DNA from: Mesorhabditis belari
Taxonomy: Eukaryota > Nematoda > Chromadorea > Rhabditida > Rhabditidae
Assembly (NCBI GenBank): GCA_958450365.1
Contig: CAUEEP010000904.1
Location: 62,001 to 126,000 of the forward strand
Direction of reading: 5' to 3'
Length of the DNA: 64,000 bases
The notes below the pieces were generated by a model, which saw only the letters and a program-made list of their open reading frames with translations, had not been told where the DNA came from and did not search any database. A program made the position numbers and the translations under genes. This document shows positions 43,109-54,566 of this stretch, one piece after another. Position 1 is the stretch's first letter; the number at the start of each line of letters is the position of its first letter.

Positions 43109-43945
43109 AACCAACGTTCCAAACAACCAATTTCCAACTAACAAGAAAAACGTGTAAAAGTTGATAATGTATAAAGCAGAGACCCTGGAAAAGAAAGTGA
43201 ATAGCTTCAAAAAATTCCCCGATTTCGAAAGCCCCCAGGTACAAATTTAAAGCTGAATATCTTCTCTTCTTATCATCTAAAATGCAAAAGCAAAAATCTT
43301 TATTTAAATTGCCGGCGAGATGTTCTTTGAACAGGTCGCATAATCGCTCTCCATCTGGCAAACCCGTCTGGTATGCGGTGCTTCTGTTTTCGACCACGTA
43401 ATCCTTGCGTCGAGATCGTCTAATTTAGATCCGTGCCTTATCTTCTTTGTAGAACATCTACAACTCAGAAGAAATTCCCTGTGTCGAGTGTTCTTTGAGC
43501 GGCGGCGTAATCGCTCTCCATCTGGAATACCGTTTGGATATAGGGTGCTTCCCTTTTCGAATGCAAAAGGAGAATCCGAATTGATACAAATTCCACATTC
43601 CTCCAAACGGAGGAATGTGGCTCCCCAGCAGGAATGTGGCTCTCCAGGAGGAATGTGGCTCTTCAGGAGGAATGTGGCTCTGTGGCTTAATCGCTCTCCA
43701 TCTGGCATGCCGTTTGGGTATAAAATGCTTCCCTTTCCGAATCCAAAAGGAGAATGCGAATGATACAAATTCCACATTCCTCCAAACCAAAATCAAAAGA
43801 TTTCTTCTTTTAATACCTGATGAATTCTTGATGAACTGAGAAATAAAGAATTGAGGGCTTCTAAAGAGTACGTTTTTCGCCCAAAACACTCAATGATTAA
43901 ATGCAATCAATGAGGAAAACAGCTTAACAACAAGAAGAGAAAAAT

Positions 43946-44239
43946 GAGAAATCCCTTTGCTCGACCAACGAGGAAGCGCTCGAGAGAAGAGCCTAAAAGT
44001 TCGAAATTTACATTGAATTACCATTCATACGAAAGAAAAAGCTATTTTTTTCTTATAAACTATATTGCTTTAAGCTTTGTTTCATTTATTAAACATTTAT
44101 TAAACAACATTCAATCACTTGCCTTTTCATATGCTTCCATTTTCTGATTTGCCAACTCTTCCCAATCATTTTCGGATTTTGCGAGTGTTTCTGCCCATAA
44201 AACGTTCAGCAGCTCGGCTCGTTTCACCTCTATCCGCTC
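43946..44239 (-). pseudogene. Inverted partial copy of K2P exons 2-3 with their intron
   Basis: About 294 bp match 50304-50596 with only a few differences, in opposite orientation and 6 kb away. It covers most of exon 2, the whole GC-AG intron and the first half of exon 3, and breaks off exactly before the pore helix. Beyond both ends the sequences are unrelated. Because the intron is included, this is a DNA-level duplication, not a retrocopy. Confidence 0.9.
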
Positions 44240-44737
44240 AATTTTTTCCGAAACAAACCCAAAATCTCTTTTTGTATCATTTACAATGCAAAAGATAAAT
44301 CCCTATGTTACATAAAAACTGATTTTTTTGGTAAAATATCGGTAATGGGACAAATGCGACTTTATTTCGCGTTTTAAAAAAGCTCTAAAAAGCTAATATT
44401 TACCAATTTCTATTCGAAAAGTTGTTTTTAGGGCGTAGAATTCAAATTTTGACATATCAGAGCTTGTGGAACGAATTTGAAAGATCAAACGGATAGATGA
44501 AATAACAGAAAATTGTCGATTTTTCCCTATGTATATAAGAAATGCGGATTTCAACATTTTCATTCATAAATTTCCAACGATAGAAGCCTGGTATCGATGA
44601 ATGTTATAAACTATTTGAAAGTTGTAAATCTCCTCTAAAAAATAGGCTAACACGTGTTTCAATTCATCGAACCATTGAAGAAATTTCGAGGCCGAAATGC
44701 GAGTGACCAAAAAAGGAATCGAGTCACTTTAGGTTCT

Positions 44738-44832
44738 CGGAGGGGCGCTGGGCGTGACGTTAGTCGGCCGAGCGTCCCAGTCTAGATGTCGGTGGTGCTT
44801 CGGAGGGTACCAGGGTTGGTTCCGATATTGCT
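44738..44832 (+). ncRNA. GC-rich structured element, possible RNA gene
   Basis: An island far richer in GC than its flanks, with two hairpins: CTGGGCG pairing with CGTCCCAG, and TCGGA pairing with TCCGA. It sits between a half fold-back element and a MITE. No known RNA family recognised. Confidence 0.25.
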
Positions 44833-44848
44833 TTGAAGGATTAAGATA

Positions 44849-45060
44849 TACAGGGTGTCCGATGCAAGCCCCCTATTCACAAAATCCTCAAAAAATCAAC
44901 TTGATCTTGTTATGTGACGCCTGAGGCAAAGCCATTTTTGATACCACGATGAGCCTTGAAAAATCAACGAGAAAATTTTCTCGTCTACAAAACGACTGCC
45001 CCGAGAAATGTTTCCAGACTCAAACCGATGACCACTCTTTTTCGGACAGCCTGTATATCG
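44849..45060. mobile_element. Short MITE with 17-bp terminal inverted repeats
   Basis: The left end ATATACAGGGTGTCCGA is mirrored by TCGGACAGCCTGTATAT at the right; about 212 bp between them and no coding capacity. Confidence 0.65.
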
Positions 45061-46203
45061 GACTGAGATCCAGTGTTGTCACAGGGGTTTTGGAGGGAAC
45101 ACAGGAGGGGACGGGGTCCCTTAACTTGAGAGATCAAACTATGCTTGATCAAAACTTTTGCCCCAAAACACCAAGCCAGAAAAACCCGTCGTTAGGCGAA
45201 TTTTTTGGCTGTTTATTTAAACTAGGACGAATTTAAGGCTAAAAAAACAATGAGAACGAAAAACTGATAATAGGAACGCAAATTTCGGTTATTTGATCAA
45301 GAAATGCTTTGAAATGTACAAAAAATTATTTCCTGATTCCAAGAGAACAATCAAAAGTAAGAAAGCAAACAAAAGTAAGAGAACAATCCCTTTCTTTTCA
45401 TATTCTATAAATTATTATGATTTTATTATTAAGTTTTAATGAGAGAACAATTCTTCAGGGAAAACTTGATTCTCAAAAACCGAACAAACAAAGCTTTCAG
45501 CTTTCAAGCTTTCAAAGCATTAAAATAAACACAAATCTTTTGAAATAATCTATCAAATTAAGCTAACCAAGGAAATGAAATCTCATGGGTAATTGTGATT
45601 CCTAAAGACTTTTGAAAGCCAATGAGAAATCAAGCCAATTAGAAATCAAGCCAATTAGAAATCAAGCCAATTAGAAATCAAGCCAATTAGAAATGCAAAA
45701 AATCATAAAATCAAAGCCAGTAGGTTTCTTGATTTCCCAAGATGAATATGGGAAATTATATCCAGATGAATGGAAATATCTTGGTGAAAAAAAAGGACCT
45801 AGGCAGAGCGGAAATAGCATTCCCTCGACCCCTCTTTACTCCTTTTATCCACTACTTTTGCATGTCCTTCTCTTCTTCTCTTCGATGATCAAAAACTTGA
45901 AAAAGCTCGTGGAAGAGAGACTCTTTTTACTCAATTGCCCAATAAAAACACTGCCAATCATCCGACTCAATGACATGTTCATTCAGTGTTCGTTTTTTGG
46001 ATGACATACGATGAGTGATTAGTTGTACTTGATTAGTTGTACTTTTAGTTGTACTTTTAGTTGTACTTGATGATACGAATGACCATTACATTACAGATTA
46101 CAAAGTTCTTTTAAATCTTGTAAATTGTTTGTGTTTTGAATTGAAATGACTTTTGAGAACATGTAAGAATTGACTTTAACAACAAAAAATTGAACAGTCG
46201 TTT

Positions 46204-46300
46204 TGAATTGAACAGCCAATTGAACAGCCAATTGAACAGCCAATTGAACAGCCAATTGAACAGCCAATTGAACAGCCAATTGAACAGCCAATTGAGCAAC
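46204..46300. repeat. 12-bp minisatellite CAATTGAACAGC
   Basis: About eight copies. Confidence 0.9.
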
Positions 46301-46339
46301 CAATTGAACGGCTCTTTGTAACACATCAACAACAATCGA

Positions 46340-46550
46340 AGGTATACTTTCAAAGGGTTCCCCTAAGCTCTAGTTGAATATCTTTTAGTTTTATGGGAAA
46401 ATTCAAACAAATGGGACAGCTATGAAATCTACGAAGCCGCACAATCTGCGTAGATCTGCGTAGATTTTTCGTAGCTGTCCCTTTTGTTTGAAATTCCACT
46501 AGAAGATATTCAGTTGACTGGGCAAGGGGAATACTTTGAAAGTTTCCAAG
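46340..46550. repeat. Fold-back element
   Basis: Arms with AAACAAATGGGACAGCTA and the complement, diverged. Confidence 0.7.
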
Positions 46551-46945
46551 GACAGATCATGTTCATTTTGACTTTAGGACCGCTAAATTGGATCATTAGG
46601 TAGAATGGAATTAATGATTGAATCATTAGGTAGAATGGACAATCTGGGCAACGGATTGGAGAAGTCTCGTGATCGCCGGGAGTTTAAGCAAGATCTCTTT
46701 CAAGAGGACGATTTGAATGGAAACAAAGAGGGAAACCATGGGGATGCAGATTTGATTGCACGAAGTTGCAACGATCGACTTCAAAACTCGACTTCTATTC
46801 AGTTCAGATCGACTTCTATTCAGTCGATTTCTATTCTTCAAAAATGATCGGTCTTGTGTGCAGCGCTAAATCAAACAAGGAAATGAGCTCGAGAAGCTTT
46901 ATGAAAAAAGAAAACGGATCGATCGCCGGGTCGCCGCTTGATTGA

Positions 46946-47167
46946 ACGACGCTTGACGACACGGCTTTGGCGCTGTGGATTCGTGAGCGAAGAGCCGAAA
47001 AGAAACGTGTCATTCGTCGAATCATTTGGAACAAAGCAATCTCTGATGCCAAGATTCCATTCAAGAGGACCCACGACTGGATGGTATCGTTTTTGAAGCG
47101 GCAATCGCTTTCGTTGAGAGCTCCAACTTGTCAGAAACTTCCAAATGAGTTTGAGAAGATTCAATAA
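46946..47167 (+). pseudogene. CENP-B/Tc5-type helix-turn-helix domain fragment
   Basis: The frame carries LALWIRERRAEKKRVIRRII, then FKRTHDWMVSFLKRQSLSLR and ends LPNEFEKIQ with a stop. The pattern W...R......A......F..S..W...F..R..LS.R is the second half of the HTH domain found in Tc5/pogo transposases and CENP-B. No DDE catalytic part and no clear 5' exon are seen, so a transposon relic is more likely than a working gene. Confidence 0.55.
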
Positions 47168-48067
47168 GCTGCAAAGTTCTTTAAAATTGAAATTAACGAT
47201 TGAATCATTTGTTCAGTTGGAATTTTGTTATTGATAAAGTTGAAAGACTTTTCAATACTCAACAGTGATGTGAGCACAAAAGCACAGCACAATTTTCGAT
47301 GGAAAAGCCACACTTTCTCATCAACTTTCACACTTTCTCACCAACTTTCTCACTTTCTTTCTCATCTTGTGAGCTGAATTCATTACAAGATAGTTAATTT
47401 CAATTCATCAAAGAAGATTCGTGATGTTTTCAAATCATATCCAAACTTATTAGTGTCACCTTTCACAGCGTTTTTGACTTTTTGCTTCTCTCGACTTCTC
47501 TAGATCTCTAGGTGATGGGTATCCTAAAAGAAAAGGGTTGAAAGAGAAGCAAAAAAGGAAAGCAGAAAAGAAAAGCAGAAAAGAAAAGCAGTTGTCTCTG
47601 AAGAACAGAATGTGTTTGAAAAGGGAAACAGAACAGAACATGAGCATGAGATTGAGAATGAACTGAAAAGAAATGAAAGAAAATGAAAGAAAAGGGAAAC
47701 GCCAAGAGGCCCGCCACCGCCGATCAATCGATTTCTCGTCCCTAACTCTTCCTGTTCGGAAAACTTTTGACTTTTTTGTGACTTTCATTAGAGAACCTGC
47801 AATTCTTGAAGGTAAATATTAAATCAGCAACTTGTTAAAATTCTATTGAATAGATTTAACTGTCAAGTTTTTGCTTTCCTCTGCTTTTTCGCTCTTTTTG
47901 TGCACGACAAGGTTGAGTAAACTTGATAACGATTCAAGAATCTTTGTAAGCGCTTTGATACTAATAAAAAAAAGCTTGATAACAACTCAGAAATCTTTGT
48001 AAGCGCTTTGATACTAGTAAAGTTGGACGAGGGGCACCTAAATTTTTGATTTTTCTACGTTTTCTTT

Positions 48068-49360
48068 GGTAATCGATGACGCTAATCACGAATTTGATGT
48101 TTAAAAAGTCAATTCGCTTTTCGAGTTCTTGGCAATTTTAAGTTTCAACAAATTTCATCTTTTTAAATGCACATTTTGTATGCAACGGAAAGCAAAGCAG
48201 AGCACATTTTGTATGCAAATAAGCCTGGGACACGATGCTGAGCCTGGGACATGATGTTGAGCCTGGGACATGATGTTGAGCCTGGGACACGATGCTGAGC
48301 CTGGGACACGATGCTGAGCCTGGGACACGATGTTGAGCCTGGGACACGATGCTGAGCCTGGGACACGATGCTGAGCCTGGGACATGATGTTGAGCCTGGG
48401 ACACGATGCTGAGCCTGGGACACGATGCTGAGCCTGGGACACGATGTTGAGCCTGGGACACGATGCTGAGCCTGGGACACGATGCTGAGCCTGGGACATG
48501 ATGTTGAGCCTGGGACACGATGCTGAGCCTGGGACACGATGCTGAGCCCGGTCCACTTAGCCCAAAATCTATGCTGATGAATCGGCCGGGCTCTAATAGC
48601 AATACACTCCAATACAAAAGATTAAAAAAAACAGCCTAAACAATCTTTTAACATTTAGGCTTTTAACAAAAGGCTTTAGGAAAGGTCGTAGAGCTTCAAA
48701 AATGTTTTCATAGAAGGGAATCGTAAGCGTAGATTCTGAATTTCGACAAATCAGACCTCGCTGACAATTTGGGCTAAAAGGAAAAAACTACGCAACTTAA
48801 CGCTTTTGCGCAGTTTTGGCCTTTTAGCCCAAATTTGACGTGTCAGCGAGGTCTGATTTGTCGAAATTCGGAATTTACACATACGATTCCCTTATATGGA
48901 AATATTTTCGAAGCTCTATGACCTTTCCTAAGGCCTTTTCCAGCAAAAAAAAGGTGCGCAAATGTCCAGGTGCGCAAAAAAAGGTCGCATTTGTCAGATG
49001 TCGAAAAACTTGTGGTAGAGTTGTCATTTGAGTATATGTTATTAGAATGGAAAGAATGGAAAGAATGGCTATTAGTACCCGGCCGATTTATCAGCATAGA
49101 TTTTGGGCTACGTGGATCGGGCTCAGCATCGTGTCCCAGGCTCAGCATCGTGTCCCAGGCTCAGCATCGTGTCCCAGGCTTATTTGCATACAAAAATGTG
49201 CTCTGCTTTGTTTTCTTTTGCATACAAAATGTGAGATTTGCATTTAAAAAGATCAAAATTTATTTGGAACTTAAAATTGCCAAGAACTCGAAAAGTGAAT
49301 TGACAACACGCGTTTTAAACATCAAATTCGTGATCAGCGTTATCGATTACCCCTGGAAAA
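48068..49360. repeat. Compound inverted repeat with a 19-bp minisatellite
   Basis: The left arm (48068-48600) contains about 17 copies of GCCTGGGACACGATGCTGA-type units. The right arm (49070-49360) contains only about three copies in inverse orientation. Flanks on both sides match inverted, and the fold-back 48655-48998 lies between the arms. Confidence 0.85.
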
Positions 49361-49558
49361 GATGGAAAAATCATTTAGAAAAATCAATTTAGGTACCAGC
49401 TCAACTTTATTAGTACCAGAGCTTTTGGGCCACCAATTCTTTTAAGCAATTTTTGGTGTTATTAACTTATGACCTTTGTAGTCTTATTTTATGAATTTTA
49501 AAGACTTTCTTTTTGTTTTAGACCAAGTTTTAGACAGTTTTAGACAGACAAAAAAAAA

Positions 49559-52500
49559 ATGCCAAAAATCGAGCCGAAGTTTGAGTTGGCGTTGAGGAGG
49601 ACGATTTTCTATTCAGTTCTGATTGTCATTTATCTTTTTCTTGGTGCTACCATTTTGTCGTTGATACGACCACCACGATATGACAAGGTTTGGATGAAGT
49701 TTTAGATAAATAAACAGATTTCAAGTTAGTGAGAGTGATTTGCGTTGGCATCAGCTTTAATTCAAATTGATAAACCTATTATTTTGGTTGTGGGACCCTT
49801 GATACGCGCGCCGCCCCTTTGCCATTGGCAATCCAACTTTGAGCTCAAATATCTTGATGTTGGGCGATCCAATTGAAATAGTTTTTGTACCAATCGACAG
49901 AGAAAAACTTGGTGCATCTAATGATACTAAGAATGTTGATATTGGACCGCCCAACATCAAGACATTTCAGTCCAAAGTTAGATTGCCAATGGCAAAAGGG
50001 GCGGAGCGACGGACTTTTATCCGCGCCTGCCCTCCTTGCCCTTGGGAATCCAACTTTGAGCTCAAATTTCTTGGTCTTGGGCTCTCCAATTGAAATAGTT
50101 TTTGTACCAATCGACAGAGAAAGACTTGGTGCATCTAATGATATCAAGAATATTTAAATTGGACAGCCCAACACCAAGAAATTTGAGCTCAAAGTCAGAT
50201 TGCCAATGGCAAAAGGGACGGGGCGCGTATAAAATGTTTGAAAACCAATTATTTTATCAGCATAAAGTATCGTTGTATCATTCAGGGATCACTGGACAAA
50301 ATGGAGCGGATAGACGTGAAACGAGCCGAGCTGCTGAACGTTTTATGGGCAGAAACACTCGCAAAATCCGAAAATGATTGGGAAGAGTTGGCAAATCAGA
50401 AAATGGAAGCATATGAAAAGGCAAGTGATTGAATGTTGTTTAATAAATGTTTAATAAATGAAACAAAGCTTAAAGCAATAGAGTTTATAAGAAAAAATAG
50501 CTTTTTCTTTCGTATGAATGGTAATTCAATGTAAATTTCCAAATTTTAGGCTCTTCTCTCGAGCGCTTCCTCGTTGGTCGAGCAAAGGGATTTCTCGTTT
50601 TGGGGCCACTTTGAGCGATCGTTTGCGATGATCACAACGATTGGTTTGTTTTTAGTAGTTAACTATTGATTGATTGATCTATTGATCTAACTATTGATAG
50701 CCAAATATCGAATCTAGCTTCAATTTTCGTTTATAGGACCGATCGATTGTCGGGAATTGTCAACATTCGCGAAAATCTTCTGTTTCATCTACGCACTTCT
50801 TGGTGTCCCGTTAACGCTTCTCTACTTGGAGAAATGCAACCAAATGGCCTCATCGTTGTGCTCAACGGTTAGTGAACTTTCAACTATTTGACACGAAAGA
50901 CAAGATTATTTCTAGGACCACTTTAAGCCATGCCTTACTAGAAATGGGAAAATTCCAAGCCGAACCTAATTCCACTTTCGTTTTCTTCGCCGATTCTTGG
51001 CCGATCGCTCTGAAATTTTGCCTACAGAAAGGAATCGACCTTTTCAACTTGTAGACAAAATTTCAGAGCAATCCGTCAAGAAACGGCCAAGAAAATGCAG
51101 GTGGAATTAGTTTCGGCTTGGAATTTTCCCTTGGAATTATCTATGCCTTACTATGCTCAACTTTTCAGGGAAAGACCCTAGTCGCTGCAACGAGTCTCAT
51201 CTTCTTTGGAGCAATTATCTATGATATTGTTGAACAGGGATCTGATGATACGGTAAATAAAGGAATTTCTAAAACTAGAAATAGTCTTTAGCCATTTATC
51301 GATGCAATGTTCAGTGTCTTCTTACAATTTTCAACGATAGGTGAAGAGGATCCAAGAGTTAGGTGAGGAAGCTGGGTCCGGGTCCACCAACTGCTAAATT
51401 TAGTCCCAAACGATGTTTGTTTTTGCTGACTGAATAAGTTCGCTTTATTTGATGACATCAGAATATTCAGTCTACAAGAAACAAAACTCAATCTTGCTAA
51501 ATTCAGCAAATGCTAAATTTTTTGTTGATTGATGACAATTGTTGTTGATTGATCACATTGGAGAAGTTTGGCGAGCTCTTGCGTTGTTTGCATTGGATCG
51601 ACTTGAATAAGTTGTTCCAATTCATTACTATCGATAGCTGCCGAGCAATGCCCATGTAGTTCGTCTTCAAGAGGTTCAATACCTTCTCGGAATCGTGCAG
51701 ACCAGAGCTGGCAGGATCTTTCGGTCAAAACTTGTTCACCAAAAGCGGAACAGATCACGATGTGATTCGTCAGCGTTTTTGCCCATCTTGAAATCGTAGA
51801 GAAGACACGCGTGCACAACATTCTTTTGACTTTCTTTCTCCACCATGATCTAAAGCAAATAGCAATTAAAAAGTAAAGGCTTTGACTTAGAAAAAGCGTA
51901 AAAATAAAGTAAATATTCAAGAGTACAAAGATACAAAAGAAAATCAAATAAGATTTCCACATTAAAAAATAGAACATTTTATACCGAGTGAAACTTCTTT
52001 TACATCAACCTAGTAACGCTCGGTGTACTCTCTTGATTTTCTTCTTTTAGTTCATCAATAAGCATTCGTTTCATAATTTTGCAGTACCCTGTACAACAGA
52101 CCTGGTGAAGGCAGATCTAGCTTCTGGTCGGCTTTGGACTAGCTGCCGGCTTTGGACTAGCTGCCGGCTTTGGACTAGCTGCCGGCTTTGGACTAGCTGC
52201 CGGCATGGACACTGCCGGCTTTGGCGTGCCGGCATTGGACTAGTGCCGGCTTTGGCAGCTGCCGGCATTGGACTAGTGCCGGCTTTGACAGCCGGCTTGG
52301 ACTAGTGCCGGCTTTGGACGGCCGGCTTGGACCGCTGCCGGCATTGGACGCTGCCGGCTTTGGACGCCGGCATTGGACTGCTGCCGGCTTTGGACTAGCC
52401 GGTTTGGCCATGCCGGCTTTGGACTAGCTGCCGGCATTGGACTAGCTGCCGGCATTGGACTAGCTGCCGGCTTTGGACTAGCTGCCGGCTTTGGACTAGC

Positions 52501-53064
52501 TGCCGGCTTTGGACTAGCTGCCGGCTTTGGACTAGCTGCCGGCTTTGGACTAGCTGCCGGCTTTGGACTAGCTGCCGGCTTTGGACTAGCTGCCGGCTTT
52601 GGACTAGCTGACTACTTTAGCGAGCGAAAGTTCTTTTCCATCAATCTAGTAGCATTTAGTAGAATTGCTAAATTGGTAAATCGATTTTGAAAAATTGGTA
52701 AATGATAAACGACTAAATCCGTTTAGCAAAATTGCTAGATGGTGAACCGGTAAATGCTAGGTGGTAAATGGTAAATAGTTTGGTGGACCCGGGCCCTGTA
52801 ATTCTGTAATTAACAGTACATAACAGTCACTTGCAGTATCAGCCTCATTCTTCAATTGTTTTTTCAGAGGCTTTTTCACCTACACTCTGTGCTTATTTGG
52901 TCTTTCATTGATGTCGGTGACGTTCATCATTATTCAACAAGAGGTTGATTTGATTTATTTCATTTTTGAATTTATTCTAGTCAATAGTTTGTCTGAGATT
53001 CAGAAAAAAGGTAGATATGCACATAAAAATGGATACCTTATTTTCTCTGATAGTAGCGCTCTAG
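49559..53064 (+). CDS. Two-pore-domain (K2P/TWK-like) channel family protein with non-canonical selectivity filters, 8 exons
   Basis: Exons: 49559-49687, 50286-50420, 50550-50643, 50737-50867, 51169-51252, 51292-51362, 52868-52943, 52981-53064; 267 residues, phases agree throughout. TM1 is about 15-36, P1 about 105-120, TM2 about 131-155 with FCFIYALLGVPLTL, TM3 about 164-183, P2 about 195-208 and TM4 about 216-238 with GLSLMSVTF. The layout is the K2P one (TM-P-TM-TM-P-TM, plasma membrane, background K+ conductance in known members). The filter residues differ: TTIGPID (117-123) instead of TTIGYGN, and STIGEED (205-211) instead of TTIGFGD. Intron 2 starts with GC and intron 3 splits the filter glycine codon. 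The last exon may be spliced at 53011 instead of reading to 53064. Alternatives: a non-conducting or regulatory subunit, or a young pseudogene. Confidence 0.8.
49790..50230. repeat. Inverted-repeat family copy in K2P intron 1
   Basis: Same units as 31700-32070, here in a longer composite. Confidence 0.8.
51516..51846 (-). pseudogene. N-terminal fragment of a mariner transposase in a K2P intron
   Basis: ATG at 51846 starts a frame with LLYDFKMGKNADESHRDLFR; after a one-base shift it continues AFGEQVLTERSCQLWSARFR and VDPMQTTQELAKLLQCDQST, the paired helix-turn-helix region of mariner transposases. It stops before the catalytic domain. It is antisense to the channel gene and lies in its 1.5-kb intron 6. 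Confidence 0.85.
52125..52610. repeat. 18-bp minisatellite CTGCCGGCTTTGGACTAG
   Basis: About 27 copies, partly rearranged, in K2P intron 6. Confidence 0.95.
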
Positions 53065-53231
53065 ATTCTCAATATCAACCCCATCCTCTATATTTAAGTT
53101 GTGCAAAGTTCGTGCAGTGATCGGGTGCCTCGTTGATTCACTCCAGTCAAACCAGCAATGTCGATGATGTCGATTTTACTCGATCCGATCTCGATTACAC
53201 TTCCGATTCCTAGAAAGCTATAACTTGGTGA

Positions 53232-54566
53232 TCAGAAGTTGTCCCAAAAGCTACCCGAATCATCATTCACGCTCCCGTCCTCGGAATCCTTTGAAGAGCC
53301 AAGTTCAAACAAAGCATTCGTTCGTCGGATTACCATTTGCACCAAACGAGAGTGTAGTGAAGCAACGAGATGGTCACGTTCCATTCTTGCCTAATAAGGG
53401 GGCTTTATTTTGTTATATAAATCAATTCACAATGGACAGTGTTTTGATCCCAGTCGCCTCTTCTTTATGTACAATCACCGAACGAGCGATGAGTTTTTTG
53501 AAGAGTGAAAGAGCGGAAAGACCAAGGAGGAAAGCCGCGTCTTCCATGTCTAAATTTGAAAGAATTTTCGAAACAATAGAACTACGACTAGTTGCAATTT
53601 CTGCGTACAATTTTCAAATAGGTGCCATTCAAATACAATTTTATTATTAAACTTTAGTGCTTTAGAAGCTTTGAAAGGATATGCTTAGAATGGTTAGAAT
53701 GGTTAGAATGCTAGAATGCTAGAATGCTAGAATGCTTAGAGTGCTTAGAGTGCTTAGAATGTCTAGAATGCTTAGAATGCTTAGAATGCTTAGAATGCTT
53801 CGAATGCTTCGAATGCTTAGAATAATGCTTTCAGAAATCAAACCATTGAGATTCTCAATATCAACCCCATCCTCAGTCTCGTAGAACATCAGATTTTTCA
53901 AGAGAGCACATGCGGCCAAGATTCTCAAAACGTCATCAAAAGGAAGACATAGCGTGCTAAAGTTTTTCGTGTAACTTTAACCATTGAGCTTACCATTGAG
54001 CTTTAACCATTGAGCTTCGAATTTCTGACAGTCGAATGCTACTCGCGGATCCATTGCCCAAACGGAAGCCAGCAATACGGAACCTTTCTGAAATTCAACC
54101 ATTCCGTGAATTCCCTTATTCGGCTCTAGATTTTGCGTTGTTGAACCTTTTTCAGTTGGACCCATTTGAGAAGCAATTGTAGCAAGGAGCAAAGTTGAAC
54201 ATCGTCTAGAGGAGGCCTCTGAAATAGGCACTTTACAATTATTTAAGACTACATCGTGCTTACCGTATTTCCTTAGTAATGCATCCGCTAAACAGCGTCG
54301 CCTAAATTGCTCGAAATCTCGAGAACCGCTCCATATCTCTAAATTTGGCTCCTTATCTCTATAACTTTGGTTCCTTATCTCTCTAAATCTTACTTCCCGT
54401 ATTTCCCCTAAACAGCGTCGCCTAAATTCCTCGAAATCTCGAGAACCGTTTATCAGAACCTATCGATGTGGGGTCGGAAAATGTAGTTGACGATGAGATC
54501 TTGTGGGGGATTTGAGTGTTGAGCTTCAGCAATAGCTTGGAAACCAACTCGGCTCGCCGGGGTGCA
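53232..54566 (-). CDS. 3' part of a gene for a divergent myosin-motor-like protein (5' end not found)
   Basis: Exons (high to low): 54460-54566, 54147-54216, 54008-54087, 53844-53956, 53431-53549, 53232-53390, all in phase. The product contains FDDVLRILAACALLKNL, EDAAFLLGLSALSLFKKLI and RDHLVASLHSRLVQMVIRR, in the order and spacing of the myosin segment LAAILHLGN ... A.LLG ... RD.LAK.LYSRLFDW.V..IN. The closest feel is the divergent class XVIII head, but the preceding exons (QDLIVNYIFRPHID, LLQLLLKWVQ) do not look like myosin. It ends with an acidic tail, FWDNF and a stop, so a complete motor is not encoded here. An alternative donor at 53333 could extend the gene. It lies tail to tail with the channel gene, 167 bp apart. 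The gene is likely real; the family call is tentative. Confidence 0.5.
53686..53825. repeat. 9-bp array of TTAGAATGC type
   Basis: Sits in an intron of the myosin-like gene. Confidence 0.85.

Larger units (their letters stand above)
42716..49558. other. Repeat-rich intergenic region upstream of the channel gene
   Basis: Besides the entries listed separately, three related blocks lie at about 43330-43390, 43490-43625 and 43690-43790 (minus strand shows a PDGERL-like reading). The rest is AT-rich with no supported exon. A frame at 45693-46004 begins protein-like but has no recognised partner exons. Confidence 0.5.

Noticed and set aside
42855..43397. Open frames with repeated Trp/Pro/Gly patterns
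   Set aside because: They come from the 14-bp CCAGGGGACTGTGG array.
45693..46004. 103-codon frame starting protein-like
   Set aside because: Only the first third looks coding, it starts in a tandem repeat, and there is no partner exon.
48138..48617. Cys-Pro-Arg-Leu repeat proteins
   Set aside because: Translation of the 19-bp minisatellite.
52071..52690. Ala/Gly/Phe-rich frames
   Set aside because: Caused by the 18-bp CTGCCGGCTTTGGACTAG array in a K2P intron.
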